Shown piece after piece: positions 51,777 through 61,328 of a DNA stretch of 64,000 nucleotides. Origin of the DNA: an uncultured Duncaniella sp. (lineage in GTDB: Bacteria > Bacteroidota > Bacteroidia > Bacteroidales > Muribaculaceae); contig CATWQI010000001.1 of the NCBI GenBank assembly GCA_958352885.1, forward strand, positions 393,017-457,016, read 5' to 3'. Numbering within the stretch: position 1 is the stretch's first letter; each line of letters starts with the position of its first letter. A model generated the notes under the pieces. That model was not told the origin of the DNA. It saw nothing but the letters and a program-made list of their open reading frames with translations, and did no database searches. Made by a program: the position numbers and the translations under genes.

Positions 51777-53220
51777 AACCAAGTTTCCACGCCGTAAGGT
51801 CAACCCTTGAATTCCCATAAAGGGAAAACAGTTCCATACCATCCTGTCCGTCGGCTGCATAAGTCAGAAGGGAGAATACCCTCTCCCCATTGTTGACGAA
51901 TATCTCGATAGTTGATTTGTCGACAAGGATTGTCAAATCCAAATCACCTCCCGTCCCCGGTATCCGGGAATATGCAATCCGGTCAAATTTAGGGATGTCG
52001 GCATCAGTCGAATTAGTTCTGTCAACGGTGAGATACTGTGACGAAGAGTCATAACTTACAGTCACTTTGCGTCCGTTCCCCACACACAGATTAAGTCCGT
52101 ACACATCAGGTGTAGCAGTATGAAATCTCACATTCATTTCATAGACATTTCCCATCTTGCCTATTTGCGGGACCTCTGTCACGCCAGGACGTAACTTCTT
52201 TGAAATGCTGAACGGAGACTGGCGCAATGAGGCAAGAGCGGATGCAGGCTGCTGACGCAGACGCAATCCGTCATCTGTACCGTACAGCGTCAATTTGCGC
52301 GGCACCGACCATATGCCCTTTCCCCATGCAGAAGGTGCGGTCTGAGCATAGTCCCAGGTATTTATCCATCCGATAGTGTACACATCATCGCTATCCTCCT
52401 CATCAAAATCCTGAAACACCCTGGAAGCATAGAAGTCAAGCCCAGCATCAACATACAGCGGAGAGGAGTCCGGTCTGTCTGGAATAAATCTGACACCATC
52501 GAACTCACCGACGAAGTATTGCTCATCAGCCCAATTTACCGAAAGTACCAGTACCCACTTCTTATCATCGCTTCCTTCCACAGGCAGCCTGAACATATCG
52601 GGGCACTCCCATGACCGCTCCGAATCACCCATCGGACCGAAATCGCTCAACCATTCCCAATGTTTCAAATTATCGGAGCAATAGAATGCCACTTTCTTCT
52701 CCAAAGCCTTGGCTACAAGCATAACCCACCTACCTCTCTCTTTGTCCCAAATAACAGTCGGATCACGAAACTCAGTGCTCCATATATCGATGACCGGGTT
52801 CAAATCATAATATTGATAAGTCACACCGCCATCAAGGCTGAACGCTATGCTTTGCGACTGCTTCTTGCTATTCTCATCAAACGATGTAAAAGCTGCGATT
52901 AATGTATTATCACCATAACCCGCTGTGTTTCCTTTGTCAACCACCACACTACCCGTGAAGGATGACGTATGCCGGGGCAACCCCTTTATGGCATGGTCAT
53001 TGAGTTCCGACCAATACACAAGGTCATTGCTCACTGCCCCACCCCAACTATATGCCAGATATTTCCCTCCATACTTAACCGTACCGCATGGGTCACCTAT
53101 CCACCTGTGTGCCGGTGTAAAATGGTATTGAGGACGATACTTCTCTCTGTATAGCACCGATTCAGCAGAGAAAGCGGACAATGATACCTGAATCAATAAT
53201 ACAAACCAAAAGTACTTCAT
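51754..53220 (-). CDS. GH32 fructan hydrolase with atypical nucleophile motif
   Basis: A 488-residue exported enzyme (signal peptide MKYFWFVLLIQVSLSAFSAE). The three GH32 acids are all present: Asp in HRWIGDPCG, Asp in FRDPTV and Glu in WECPDM. The first motif departs from the usual WMNDPNG, and the following loop (YLAYSWGGAVSNDLVYW) lacks the common FYQYNP. A C-terminal beta-sandwich ends with TIEIFVNNGERVF. It probably cleaves levan or inulin. It is third after susC and susD, behind an intergenic terminator. Confidence 0.9.
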   Translation of the reverse strand: MKYFWFVLLIQVSLSAFSAESVLYREKYRPQYHFTPAHRWIGDPCGTVKYGGKYLAYSWGGAVSNDLVYWSELNDHAIKGLPRHTSSFTGSVVVDKGNTAGYGDNTLIAAFTSFDENSKKQSQSIAFSLDGGVTYQYYDLNPVIDIWSTEFRDPTVIWDKERGRWVMLVAKALEKKVAFYCSDNLKHWEWLSDFGPMGDSERSWECPDMFRLPVEGSDDKKWVLVLSVNWADEQYFVGEFDGVRFIPDRPDSSPLYVDAGLDFYASRVFQDFDEEDSDDVYTIGWINTWDYAQTAPSAWGKGIWSVPRKLTLYGTDDGLRLRQQPASALASLRQSPFSISKKLRPGVTEVPQIGKMGNVYEMNVRFHTATPDVYGLNLCVGNGRKVTVSYDSSSQYLTVDRTNSTDADIPKFDRIAYSRIPGTGGDLDLTILVDKSTIEIFVNNGERVFSLLTYAADGQDGMELFSLYGNSRVDLTAWKLGSIWGGMQ

Positions 53221-53245
53221 AACAGTATCTTAAATCAAAAAAATA

Positions 53246-53282
53246 TGTGGAGGACCAACCGCCGCAGCTCCAATCCTCCACA
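53246..53282 (-). terminator. Intercistronic terminator between susD and GH32
   Basis: TGTGGAGGA (53246-53254) pairs perfectly with 53274-53282 around a 19-base loop. On the minus strand it is followed by TATTTTTTT. It lies between the susD stop and the GH32 start on the same strand, so it would trim GH32 expression relative to susC and susD. Confidence 0.75.
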
Positions 53283-53364
53283 CTTATTCATAATAAAACA
53301 ATCTTTTTACCGAAGAAATTATTACCGTATAACAGAACGTGTCTGTCAGTATGACTCTACACTA

Positions 53365-55134
53365 TCAGAAAGCCGGATAACCTGGATTCTGAACATATTT
53401 ACCACCTGAGAAATTGTACTGAGCCACGGGTACGGGGAAGTATTCTTCACCGGTCTCGAATGTAGCGTTCTGATAATATATTCTGTTATCTTTCTCAGCA
53501 GCAAAGAAATTATTCATTGTTTCCTTGGCTATGCCCCAGCGCACGAGGTCAAAGAATCGCTCGCCTTCCATGGCTTTCTCAAGACGCATCTCAGTGCGGA
53601 GCGCCTTACGGGCATAATCCTGATTCCATCCCGCAGCGGGATAAAGTCCTATCTTATAGTTGGCAGCACATTTGGATGGGTCATTGAAATCCTTTACATA
53701 TTCACTGTTCATGGCACGCTGGCGCACACGGTTAATCAGATTACGTGCTTCTTCAAGTCCGTTGCCTCCGATTTCAATCAGAGCCTCAGCCTTATAAAGC
53801 AGTAGGTCAGCATAACGGATAATCTGCCAGTTGAGAGCCGATGCTCCCCAGGGCCAGCCCTGAGTGGCTTGCGGAGACTCGGGAGATAGCCAGAAACGCT
53901 TAGTGTTGTTATAACCATATGTGTCACTGTTACGAACCCACAGCCCACAAGGGCTCTCTGAATATGTCTTATAACGTATGGTAGGACGACCGGTCACAAA
54001 ATCAAGACGCGGGTCAACATTGCCATGCACGTTGCCGAGAGTGTACCCTCCGTTTCCGTTAAATACCACTGTCCCATAGTCAGGGTGTTCCTGATAGTCA
54101 AACAGAGGGAGTCCGTTGGCATCAGTCTGGTATGCATTGATTAGGTCCTGCGACGGGAGGAAAAAGCCGTCACCCTGCCATGGGCAACCCGGGCCGGTCA
54201 TGGAATTGAGAAGCATGCTCCAGTTGATACGTCCCACTCCGCCTGAGCCATCATCCTTGGAGAATTGGATGGCGAATACCGACTCAGCACCGTTCTCATA
54301 CTCAAGTAAATCCAGTTGCTGGAAATCAGCCAGAAGGTCATAGCCCTGCACCCGGTCAATCAAATCGACAACCTCCTGGAGGATAGTCTTGTTGACATTG
54401 ACAACAGCATTAGTCTGAGGGTCCTGCTCATAAGCCAGGTAAAGCTTCACTTTAGCGGCGTATGCGAGAGCTATGCGGCGATTCACACGCCCTATCTCTG
54501 TCTGTGTGTCAGGCAAATCATTGGCAGCATCAATCAGGTCGTCAGCTATACGGGCGAGATGCTGCTCACGGGTAAACTCGTCATTGCGAACAGACTGATA
54601 CTCTGTTTCAGGCAAATCGATATCCATGTAAGGGATACGGTTGAAAAGACGGACAAGCTCAAAATACCAATGGTCACGAATCACACGTATCTCAGCAATA
54701 CGGGTAGCTTTCTCCTTGATTATATTTTCATCCACCTTGCGGAGCGCACGGATAGCTGAATTGCATCGGGAAATCCCGCAATACACATTGAACCATTTGC
54801 CATCGAGGAAGCCATTATTCGGCTGAATTTTTGCAGTCTCCATATCGTGGACTTCCCAAAGGTCGGTCTCTCCACCACCACCTTTATAGGCGTTGTCGGC
54901 ACGTACTTCGCCGTAGCTCCAGTTGGTGACCGGAAATAGATGTGGATCGTTGGAATCGGCATATCGGCAACCGAATGTCGCATAGGCACCGTTGACAAGC
55001 AAATCCACCGCCTGGGGGTCATTCATATTGCCTTCGGATAGCGGACCCTGAGGTTTGTTCTCCAGGAAATCATCGCTACAAGCAGTCAGTGCCAATCCGG
55101 CAATCGCTATGGAAAATATATTTTTGAAATTCAT
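53365..55134 (-). CDS. SusD-like glycan-binding lipoprotein
   Basis: A 589-residue outer-membrane lipoprotein. ATG 55134 gives a signal peptide with lipobox LTAC, where the codon 9 bases upstream is TTG. SusD-family features are the N-terminal FLENKPQGPLSEGN, the TPR-like helical pairs, LLYKAEALIEIGGNGLEEARNLINRVR near residue 460 (read in pieces) and the C-terminal LRTEMRLEKAMEGERFFDLVRWG segment. With its SusC partner it captures oligosaccharides at the cell surface. The locus context points to fructans. It starts 21 bp after the SusC gene ends. Confidence 0.93.
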   Translation of the reverse strand: MNFKNIFSIAIAGLALTACSDDFLENKPQGPLSEGNMNDPQAVDLLVNGAYATFGCRYADSNDPHLFPVTNWSYGEVRADNAYKGGGGETDLWEVHDMETAKIQPNNGFLDGKWFNVYCGISRCNSAIRALRKVDENIIKEKATRIAEIRVIRDHWYFELVRLFNRIPYMDIDLPETEYQSVRNDEFTREQHLARIADDLIDAANDLPDTQTEIGRVNRRIALAYAAKVKLYLAYEQDPQTNAVVNVNKTILQEVVDLIDRVQGYDLLADFQQLDLLEYENGAESVFAIQFSKDDGSGGVGRINWSMLLNSMTGPGCPWQGDGFFLPSQDLINAYQTDANGLPLFDYQEHPDYGTVVFNGNGGYTLGNVHGNVDPRLDFVTGRPTIRYKTYSESPCGLWVRNSDTYGYNNTKRFWLSPESPQATQGWPWGASALNWQIIRYADLLLYKAEALIEIGGNGLEEARNLINRVRQRAMNSEYVKDFNDPSKCAANYKIGLYPAAGWNQDYARKALRTEMRLEKAMEGERFFDLVRWGIAKETMNNFFAAEKDNRIYYQNATFETGEEYFPVPVAQYNFSGGKYVQNPGYPAF

Positions 55135-55155
55135 TTTAATCAAGATTTAAGAATG

Positions 55156-58100
55156 TTAGAAACCGAACTGTATACCGAATGTGTACTGGCGGGGAAGAGC
55201 GTACGGATATCCGAGACCTTCGGGGTCAGCGCCACTGTAATGAGTGAGAGTGAACACGTTCTGAGCCTGGAAATAAACACGGGCACTGCTCATGTGGAGT
55301 TTCGTGCGTATTTTTTCAGGAAGAGAGTAGCCAAGCGATAAAGTCTTGAGCCTTATGAACGAGCCATCTTCTATGAAATACTCCGAGCTTTCATTCTCAT
55401 TGTTTGAATTGTCCACCGAGGGAGCTGGAACATTCGAGCTGTAATAGCCTGTCTCCAGATATTTCTCATATGCATTAGCCGCACCAAGGAGCTGTGTGCC
55501 GTGGTTACCGGTCCAGAGCGGGAAAAAGTCAGTGTAGAACTTGGAATTGTTCCATGCGTCACGGATTATGCTGTTAAAGAACAGGCTAAGGTCAAATCCC
55601 TTCCAGTTCGCACCGAGATTCAGACCGAACTGGGCTTTAGGCAGGTCTGTACCCAGCCAGGTGCGGTCACGGTCACTGATTTCACCGTCGCCGTTAGTAT
55701 CGACATACCGTACACGTCCCACGGCAGGATTACCAAAGCTAACACGATACTTTGCCTTGTAGGCATCCACTTCCTCCTGAGTGCGGAATACACCGTCGGT
55801 CTTGTAGCCCATCCAGGATCCGAGCGACTGTCCTACTACACTCTTGTCGATACCGTTGCCACCACCCCAGGTATAATATATGTCATCCATAAGGTCGGTA
55901 ACCTTGTTCTTCATCACAGTCATGTTGAAACCGACGTTGTAACTGAAATCACGATTTACTGACTGGCGCCATTCGGCGGTGATTTCAACACCCCTGTTGA
56001 CCATCGAGCCACCATTGTACCAGCAATAACCGCCCTCGCCGATAGTAGCTATATATGGCTTCTCAACGAGCATATCGTTAGTCTTCTTGTGGAAGTAGTC
56101 AAATGAGAACGAGAGACGGTTGTTGAGGAACGACGCATCAAAACCGACATTGGTCTGATAGGTCTTTTCCCAAGTAAGGTCGGGATTAGTTGTGCGAGAG
56201 CGGAGAGCGCCCGGCGAAAGCACGTTGCCACCACCGATAGCATAGGCAGCTCTGTCCAAATCCATGGCATACTTGGCATAGAATGCGTCATTAGCGATGA
56301 TATCGTTACCGTTCACACCATACGCACCACGGATTTTAAGGTCGCTGAGCCAGGTACGAGTGCTTTCCATAAAGTTCTCCTGAGAGATACGCCATCCGGC
56401 TGACACTGACGGGAACCAGTCATAATTATGTTTTGTGGACAGACGTGACGATGCATCACGGCGGAGAGTGAACGAAAGGAGATACTTATTATCCCATGTA
56501 TAGTTTACTTTGCCGAACACTGAGAACATCGAATAATTTGATGCGCCTGAACCTGTGTTCTTATTTGCTGTGACATTGCCGAGATAAAGGTAATTGGGAT
56601 CCTCAATTTCCAGGCCTTTACCCTCACCGAACATATCTTCGAAATGGTTGCGCTTGGCTTCGACACCAAGAAGTGCCATTATGGAGTTTTTGCCGAAATC
56701 GATGTTGTACTGGGCTGTGTTGGTCCATACCCAGTCGACGGTCTTGCTGGAATACTGATACAGATTATTTGTCTTGTCACGAAGGTTGGCGGGAGTGAAA
56801 ACCTTGTCGTTGCCATTGTGGTAATTCACACCGAAATTAGTCTTAAGAATAAGATTTTTAACGGGCTCTATAGAAAGATAGGCATTGCCGAACACACGCC
56901 AATACTCATGCTTATTGTTGCTTTCTTCCTCAATCTGGCGCATTAGATTGGGGGTGTCATTGAGACCAAAAGCCACCTGGTCATTGTAGATACCTTCCGA
57001 GTCATAGACAGTGCGAGCAGGGTGCATCTTGATTGCATTCTCCTCGATACCGCCGGGAGCGTTGTGCTGACGCCACCAGTTGACAGTGACATTTCCACCG
57101 GCACGCAAACGGTTGTTAAGGAATCCGTAATCAGAACTGAAACGGGCATTTGCTTTCTGGAAATCGGACCCTTTGATAATGCCGTCATGGTCAAGCCAGC
57201 TTAGAGACAGGGATGATGACCCGTTTTCGTCGCCTTTTGAAAGACCAACGCTATAAGTCTGCATTAAGGCAGTGCGGTGAATCTCATCTTCCCAATTGGT
57301 GTTCTGCGGATTGACCGGCACACCGTTGAGATTGGTATACGGCTGCAGCTTCGGAGTGGCACCGTTACCATAAAGCTCAGAGTTGGGAGTTGAGCCATAG
57401 GAATACTTGTAGGCAGACCAGTAAACTTCGCCCCACTGGTCAGCATTCAGCATATCCAGACCGCTCTTATAGGTCTGAAGGGTGAGAGTAGCATCAAATG
57501 TCACACGGCTTTCACCTTTTTTCGCACGCTTGGTAGTGATGATGATTACACCGTTCGCAGCCTGGGCTCCATAGATCGATGCGGAAGCAGCATCCTTGAG
57601 TACCTGAATCGACTCCACATCATTACTGTTAAGGATAGTACCGGGATTTTCACGGGTCATGACACCGTCAATCACATACAGAGGTCCGTTTGCCTCACCA
57701 CGGAATGACGAAGCGCCACGTATTGATGTTCCGGTGCTGAGACCACCTGGAGTACCGTCGGTAGTTATATTCATACCTGCCACACGTCCCTGAAGAGACT
57801 GAATCACATTGCCGGTAGGAGTATCGGCTATATCTTTCATCTTTACAACAGATACCGAGCCGGTAAGGTCGGATTTCTTTTCAGCAGAGTAGCCTACTAC
57901 CACAACTTCGTCAAGTACCTCACTATCCTCGGTAAGATAGACTGTGAGTTCGGACTTTGCCTCCACGGTAGCAGGGAGGAAACCTACATAAGAGATGGTC
58001 AGTTTTGAGCCTTCAGGCACAGAAATTGTAAAATGACCGTCAATATCGGTCGCAGCCCCAGATTTAAGTGCATCCGAATAGACTGAAGCTCCAATCAGAG

Positions 58101-58209
58101 GCTCGTCATCAGTCTTGGACAGAACCGTTCCATGCACCGTGATGTTTTGTGCTTGTGCGCCAATAGCCGTCAAGAGCAGAAAGAGCGCATAAAGGATGGA
58201 TTTTTTCAT
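55156..58209 (-). CDS. SusC-like TonB-dependent oligosaccharide transporter
   Basis: A 1017-residue receptor. ATG 58209 gives a signal peptide (MKKSILYALFLLLTAIGAQAQ), whereas an earlier in-frame ATG at 58242 overlaps the -7 box and is rejected. A carboxypeptidase-regulatory-like domain (VHGTVLSKTDDEPLIGASV) precedes the TonB box LDEVVVVGYSA, the plug with SIRGASSF and GPLYVIDGV, and the barrel, which ends in TFGIQFGF. It imports glycan fragments held by SusD, energised by TonB. It is the first gene of the leftward SusC-SusD-GH32 operon. Confidence 0.94.
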   Translation of the reverse strand: MKKSILYALFLLLTAIGAQAQNITVHGTVLSKTDDEPLIGASVYSDALKSGAATDIDGHFTISVPEGSKLTISYVGFLPATVEAKSELTVYLTEDSEVLDEVVVVGYSAEKKSDLTGSVSVVKMKDIADTPTGNVIQSLQGRVAGMNITTDGTPGGLSTGTSIRGASSFRGEANGPLYVIDGVMTRENPGTILNSNDVESIQVLKDAASASIYGAQAANGVIIITTKRAKKGESRVTFDATLTLQTYKSGLDMLNADQWGEVYWSAYKYSYGSTPNSELYGNGATPKLQPYTNLNGVPVNPQNTNWEDEIHRTALMQTYSVGLSKGDENGSSSLSLSWLDHDGIIKGSDFQKANARFSSDYGFLNNRLRAGGNVTVNWWRQHNAPGGIEENAIKMHPARTVYDSEGIYNDQVAFGLNDTPNLMRQIEEESNNKHEYWRVFGNAYLSIEPVKNLILKTNFGVNYHNGNDKVFTPANLRDKTNNLYQYSSKTVDWVWTNTAQYNIDFGKNSIMALLGVEAKRNHFEDMFGEGKGLEIEDPNYLYLGNVTANKNTGSGASNYSMFSVFGKVNYTWDNKYLLSFTLRRDASSRLSTKHNYDWFPSVSAGWRISQENFMESTRTWLSDLKIRGAYGVNGNDIIANDAFYAKYAMDLDRAAYAIGGGNVLSPGALRSRTTNPDLTWEKTYQTNVGFDASFLNNRLSFSFDYFHKKTNDMLVEKPYIATIGEGGYCWYNGGSMVNRGVEITAEWRQSVNRDFSYNVGFNMTVMKNKVTDLMDDIYYTWGGGNGIDKSVVGQSLGSWMGYKTDGVFRTQEEVDAYKAKYRVSFGNPAVGRVRYVDTNGDGEISDRDRTWLGTDLPKAQFGLNLGANWKGFDLSLFFNSIIRDAWNNSKFYTDFFPLWTGNHGTQLLGAANAYEKYLETGYYSSNVPAPSVDNSNNENESSEYFIEDGSFIRLKTLSLGYSLPEKIRTKLHMSSARVYFQAQNVFTLTHYSGADPEGLGYPYALPRQYTFGIQFGF

Positions 58210-58239
58210 GTTTATTACGATTGGTAAAATTTTCTGACG

Positions 58240-58247
58240 CAAATTTA
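58240..58247 (-). promoter_or_regulatory. -7 box of the susC operon
   Basis: TAAATTTG on the minus strand fits TAnnTTTG, 30 bases before the ATG at 58209. There is no good -33 box, as is usual for an activator-dependent promoter. Confidence 0.55.
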
Positions 58248-58293
58248 TGATGAAATCTATTGTGTGGATTGCACTTATGTCGCATTGGCTATT

Positions 58294-58309
58294 AAAAATC
58301 GGTCAATGC
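58294..58309 (+). promoter_or_regulatory. Candidate operator, copy 1 (upstream of susC)
   Basis: AAAAATCGGTCAATGC, identical at 15 of 16 bases to 61211-61226. It starts 47 bases upstream of the susC -7 box. Flanking bases also agree in part (a GC 12 bases before the core). A binding site for the AraC-type domain of the locus sensor is the likely reading. Confidence 0.5.
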
Positions 58310-58389
58310 TAAAAATTTGATACCTTAAGCTACATTTTTAATATTTGCTACTTCTCTGTGATATAATGTGATGTGTGTTTGGCATCTGT

Positions 58390-61125
58390 TTATTTCGCCG
58401 ATATACGCTCACGGAGTTCCGATGGAGTCTCACCATAAGCCTCCTTGTAACATCTGGTGAAATAAGCAGGAGTAGAGAATCCGACTTCGTATGCTATCTC
58501 GCTTATAGACTTCTGCGTGGTGGTGAGCAAGTCACGTGACCGCTTGAGACGCAGATTCCTCACCAACTCCACAGGAGTATAATTAGTCAAAGCCTTAATT
58601 TTGCGATAGAACTGAGACCTTCCAAGCCCCATCCTGGATGCCAGAAGGTCAACATTAAGTTCAGGATTACCCATGTCTGCTGACAGAATGTCAAGAAAGC
58701 GTGCATAGAATTCATTTTCCACATCTGTAGCGACCGGTTTCTGCGGTGACTGCAAGGCAGGGACATTGACCGTCACGCCTCCGGTAGCCGTCCATAAATC
58801 TTTTATTCTCTTACGGTTATCTATCAGATTCTTACAGCGCGACTTAAGCACCGCCGTATTGAACGGTTTCGCCACGTAGCCGTCAGCTCCGCTCTCATAG
58901 CCTTGGGCCCGCTGCTCATCCATGGAACAAGCAGTGAGAAGCAATACCGGTATATGAGAAGTGGACACCTCATCTTTAATTCGACGGCAGCATTCCAGAC
59001 CGTCCATGACAGGCATCATCACATCGCAGATTATCAAATCCGGCACATACTTTGCTGCAAGCCGTACACCATCCTTACCGTTAGAGGCAAAAATGACCGT
59101 GTAATCGTCCTTAAGCAACTCGCCTACCATACGGCGGATATCCTCGTTATCATCCACCACAAGAAGCAGCGGCTTGCCGTCATCGTCCATGAGCGGAGCT
59201 TCTATCTCAATCCCTCCAAGCTCCACTTCCACATCGCTACTTGTTATAGCCCCGGGCAATGATTTTCCGGTCTCAGCAGCCACGTGCCTCACAGGAATCA
59301 TCACAGTAAATCTGGACCCTACACCCAGATGGCTTTCCACGGAGATAGAGCCTCCATGCAACTCGACAAAAGCCTTAGCCAGCGAGAGCCCTATTCCAGA
59401 CCCATTAGGATGAACTTTGTCCACCTGATAGAAGCGGTCAAATATATTACCCAGATCCTCCTCGGCAATCCCTTTGCCTGTATCCTCCACAGAGAAGATC
59501 AGGTTGTCATTCTCAGTTGTCGCAATGAATCTAATCTTGCCATTGTCAGGTGTATACTTGAACGCATTTGACATCAGATTAAAGAATACCCTCTCTATTT
59601 TCTCCGCATCAAGCGCAAGCGAAAAGCCATCCGGCAGATTAATGTCAACAGCCAGCTTTATGTCACGTTTACGGGCAATGGCATTAAATGCTTCCGTCCA
59701 GTCAAGAACCATTGAGCCAAACCCGACTTCCGAAAGATTGAGGTCTAGTTTGCCATTTTCATATTTTCTGAAATCAAGAATCTGATTGATAAGCCTGCGC
59801 AGAATCCGCACATTCTTATTGGCTATCTTCATAAGCACATGCTGCTGGGGAGTGAGATTATCAGCATTGACCAGTTGCTCCACCGGCTCGGATATCAATG
59901 TGAGAGGGGTACGCAAGTCATGCGACACATTAGTAAAAAATACCAATTTGGACTGTGTGGCGGCTTTCAGCTGCTCATTCAAGGCTTTCTGCGTGTCACG
60001 CTGCTCCTCAAGCAGGCGATTCTGCTCCATGAGCTGTTTCTGATGGCGCTGACGTTGCCAGAATGCCCGGAGAACCAGGAATAGCACACCGACGAGCAGG
60101 ACGAGAATTGCAATCGCCGCATAGAATAGCGAGGTCTGAGCGGAATGCTGATTCCAGAAGTCATCCACCTGACTTTTAAGCACTTTGATTTTCCTGGTTT
60201 CCTCTTTCAAGGACTCGTTCTGAAGCAGGATTATATCGGCATTGGAAATGTCGACCGGAGATGCCATGGGCAGATTCGCAACTCTGTCATACGGTTCTCC
60301 CTTAAGTATAGCCAATGCCGTGCGTATAACTCTATGCCCTTCCGTAGGATAAAGGAATGTAGCGTCAATCAGACTGTCAGCAACAGCCTTTATGCCGATT
60401 TCAGGCGCGGCATCTATACCTATCACCTTCAGGTCCATCCCACGCCTACGGGCCACCTCGGAGGCAGCGATAGCCATACGGTCATTATGAGCATAAATCA
60501 TGTCAGCATCCTTATATATCGCCAGCAGTGAATCAGTCACCACCGACGCATCTTCATAGTTCCAATTCCCATGAGCTGAGGCAAGTATAGTCAGCCCCTC
60601 ATCGGCAGCCCCCTCCATGAAACCGTTATGACGTTCTATCGCCGGAGAGGATGCCATCAGACCATATATTTCAATGACTTTTCCGCCGGCGCCGACGAGA
60701 TGACGCGCATAATGGGCGGCAGCCTTCCCGACGCTGAAATTATCAACCCCCTGATAGGCCGTATAAGTGTCACCATTGATTTTACGGTCAAACAGCACCA
60801 CCGGCACACCGGACTCGTAAGCCTCCTTGATTACAGGTGTCAGCGCATCTGCCTCATTGGGAGCGGCAATGATGATATCGAAATCGTTGTCCATGAAATA
60901 GCGTATGTCGGCAATCTGCTTGTCGTTGCTGTCGTCAGCCGACCTGATTTCAACCACTGCCTCGGGATGGAACATTATCTCACGATTAATCTCATCGTTC
61001 ATCTTTTTACGCCAGTCATCCTGACTGCACTGCGACACGCCGATACGATACTGCTTGTTTTTGGTACAGGCGGAGACTCCCGCAAATAATAAAATCAAAA
61101 GTGCATATATGTGAATCCTGTTCAT
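58390..61125 (-). CDS. Hybrid two-component sensor/regulator, fructose-sensing type
   Basis: A 911-residue one-protein signalling system. Residues ~25-305 form a type I periplasmic sugar-binding domain (IGVSQCSQDDWR, FDIIIAAPNEADAL, VPVVLFDRKI). A helix spans ~333-354. A histidine kinase follows with His402 in FFTNVSHDLRTPLTLI and the ATP-binding motifs FYQVDKVHPNGSGIGLSLAKAF. The receiver domain has Asp701 in LIICDVMMPVMDG, and an AraC-type DNA-binding domain covers ~800-911. The layout matches BT1754 of Bacteroides thetaiotaomicron, which senses fructose. A lipobox-like VSAC lies at residues 17-20, which is unusual if real. It is divergent from the GH32/MFS genes. Confidence 0.92.
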   Translation of the reverse strand: MNRIHIYALLILLFAGVSACTKNKQYRIGVSQCSQDDWRKKMNDEINREIMFHPEAVVEIRSADDSNDKQIADIRYFMDNDFDIIIAAPNEADALTPVIKEAYESGVPVVLFDRKINGDTYTAYQGVDNFSVGKAAAHYARHLVGAGGKVIEIYGLMASSPAIERHNGFMEGAADEGLTILASAHGNWNYEDASVVTDSLLAIYKDADMIYAHNDRMAIAASEVARRRGMDLKVIGIDAAPEIGIKAVADSLIDATFLYPTEGHRVIRTALAILKGEPYDRVANLPMASPVDISNADIILLQNESLKEETRKIKVLKSQVDDFWNQHSAQTSLFYAAIAILVLLVGVLFLVLRAFWQRQRHQKQLMEQNRLLEEQRDTQKALNEQLKAATQSKLVFFTNVSHDLRTPLTLISEPVEQLVNADNLTPQQHVLMKIANKNVRILRRLINQILDFRKYENGKLDLNLSEVGFGSMVLDWTEAFNAIARKRDIKLAVDINLPDGFSLALDAEKIERVFFNLMSNAFKYTPDNGKIRFIATTENDNLIFSVEDTGKGIAEEDLGNIFDRFYQVDKVHPNGSGIGLSLAKAFVELHGGSISVESHLGVGSRFTVMIPVRHVAAETGKSLPGAITSSDVEVELGGIEIEAPLMDDDGKPLLLVVDDNEDIRRMVGELLKDDYTVIFASNGKDGVRLAAKYVPDLIICDVMMPVMDGLECCRRIKDEVSTSHIPVLLLTACSMDEQRAQGYESGADGYVAKPFNTAVLKSRCKNLIDNRKRIKDLWTATGGVTVNVPALQSPQKPVATDVENEFYARFLDILSADMGNPELNVDLLASRMGLGRSQFYRKIKALTNYTPVELVRNLRLKRSRDLLTTTQKSISEIAYEVGFSTPAYFTRCYKEAYGETPSELRERISAK

Positions 61126-61167
61126 AAGACTCTCTTAGATTGAATTCCGGTATTATTTACATTGCTG

Positions 61168-61175
61168 CAAATATA
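61168..61175 (-). promoter_or_regulatory. -7 box of the hybrid sensor gene
   Basis: TATATTTG on the minus strand fits TAnnTTTG, 43 bases before the ATG. The candidate operator at 61211 lies 36 bases upstream. Confidence 0.5.
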
Positions 61176-61210
61176 AGCATAATCTTATGAAAAACAGAGC
61201 CTTTAGTTAT

Positions 61211-61226
61211 AAAAATCGATCAATGC
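61211..61226 (+). promoter_or_regulatory. Candidate operator, copy 2 (sensor/GH32 intergenic)
   Basis: AAAAATCGATCAATGC, one base different from 58294-58309. It sits between the divergent -7 boxes of the sensor gene and the GH32 gene, so it could serve either. Confidence 0.5.
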
Positions 61227-61281
61227 AACATTTGTGCAACCTTATGCATGATTTTTTATAGTGATTCTTTGCAATAGTTAT

Positions 61282-61289
61282 TAGTTTTG
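61282..61289 (+). promoter_or_regulatory. -7 box of the GH32/MFS operon
   Basis: TAGTTTTG fits TAnnTTTG, 40 bases before ATG 61329. It overlaps an earlier in-frame ATG at 61287, which is therefore not the start. Confidence 0.55.
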
Positions 61290-61328
61290 CAATGTCAAAC
61301 AAAAACGCCAAAAATAATTGTTAATAAT

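Noticed and set aside
58210..58242. ATG start for the SusC gene at 58242
   Set aside because: It lies in the -7 box, and the next ATG (58209) begins the signal peptide.
61287..61328. ATG start for the GH32 gene at 61287
   Set aside because: It overlaps the -7 box, and ATG 61329 gives a clean signal peptide.
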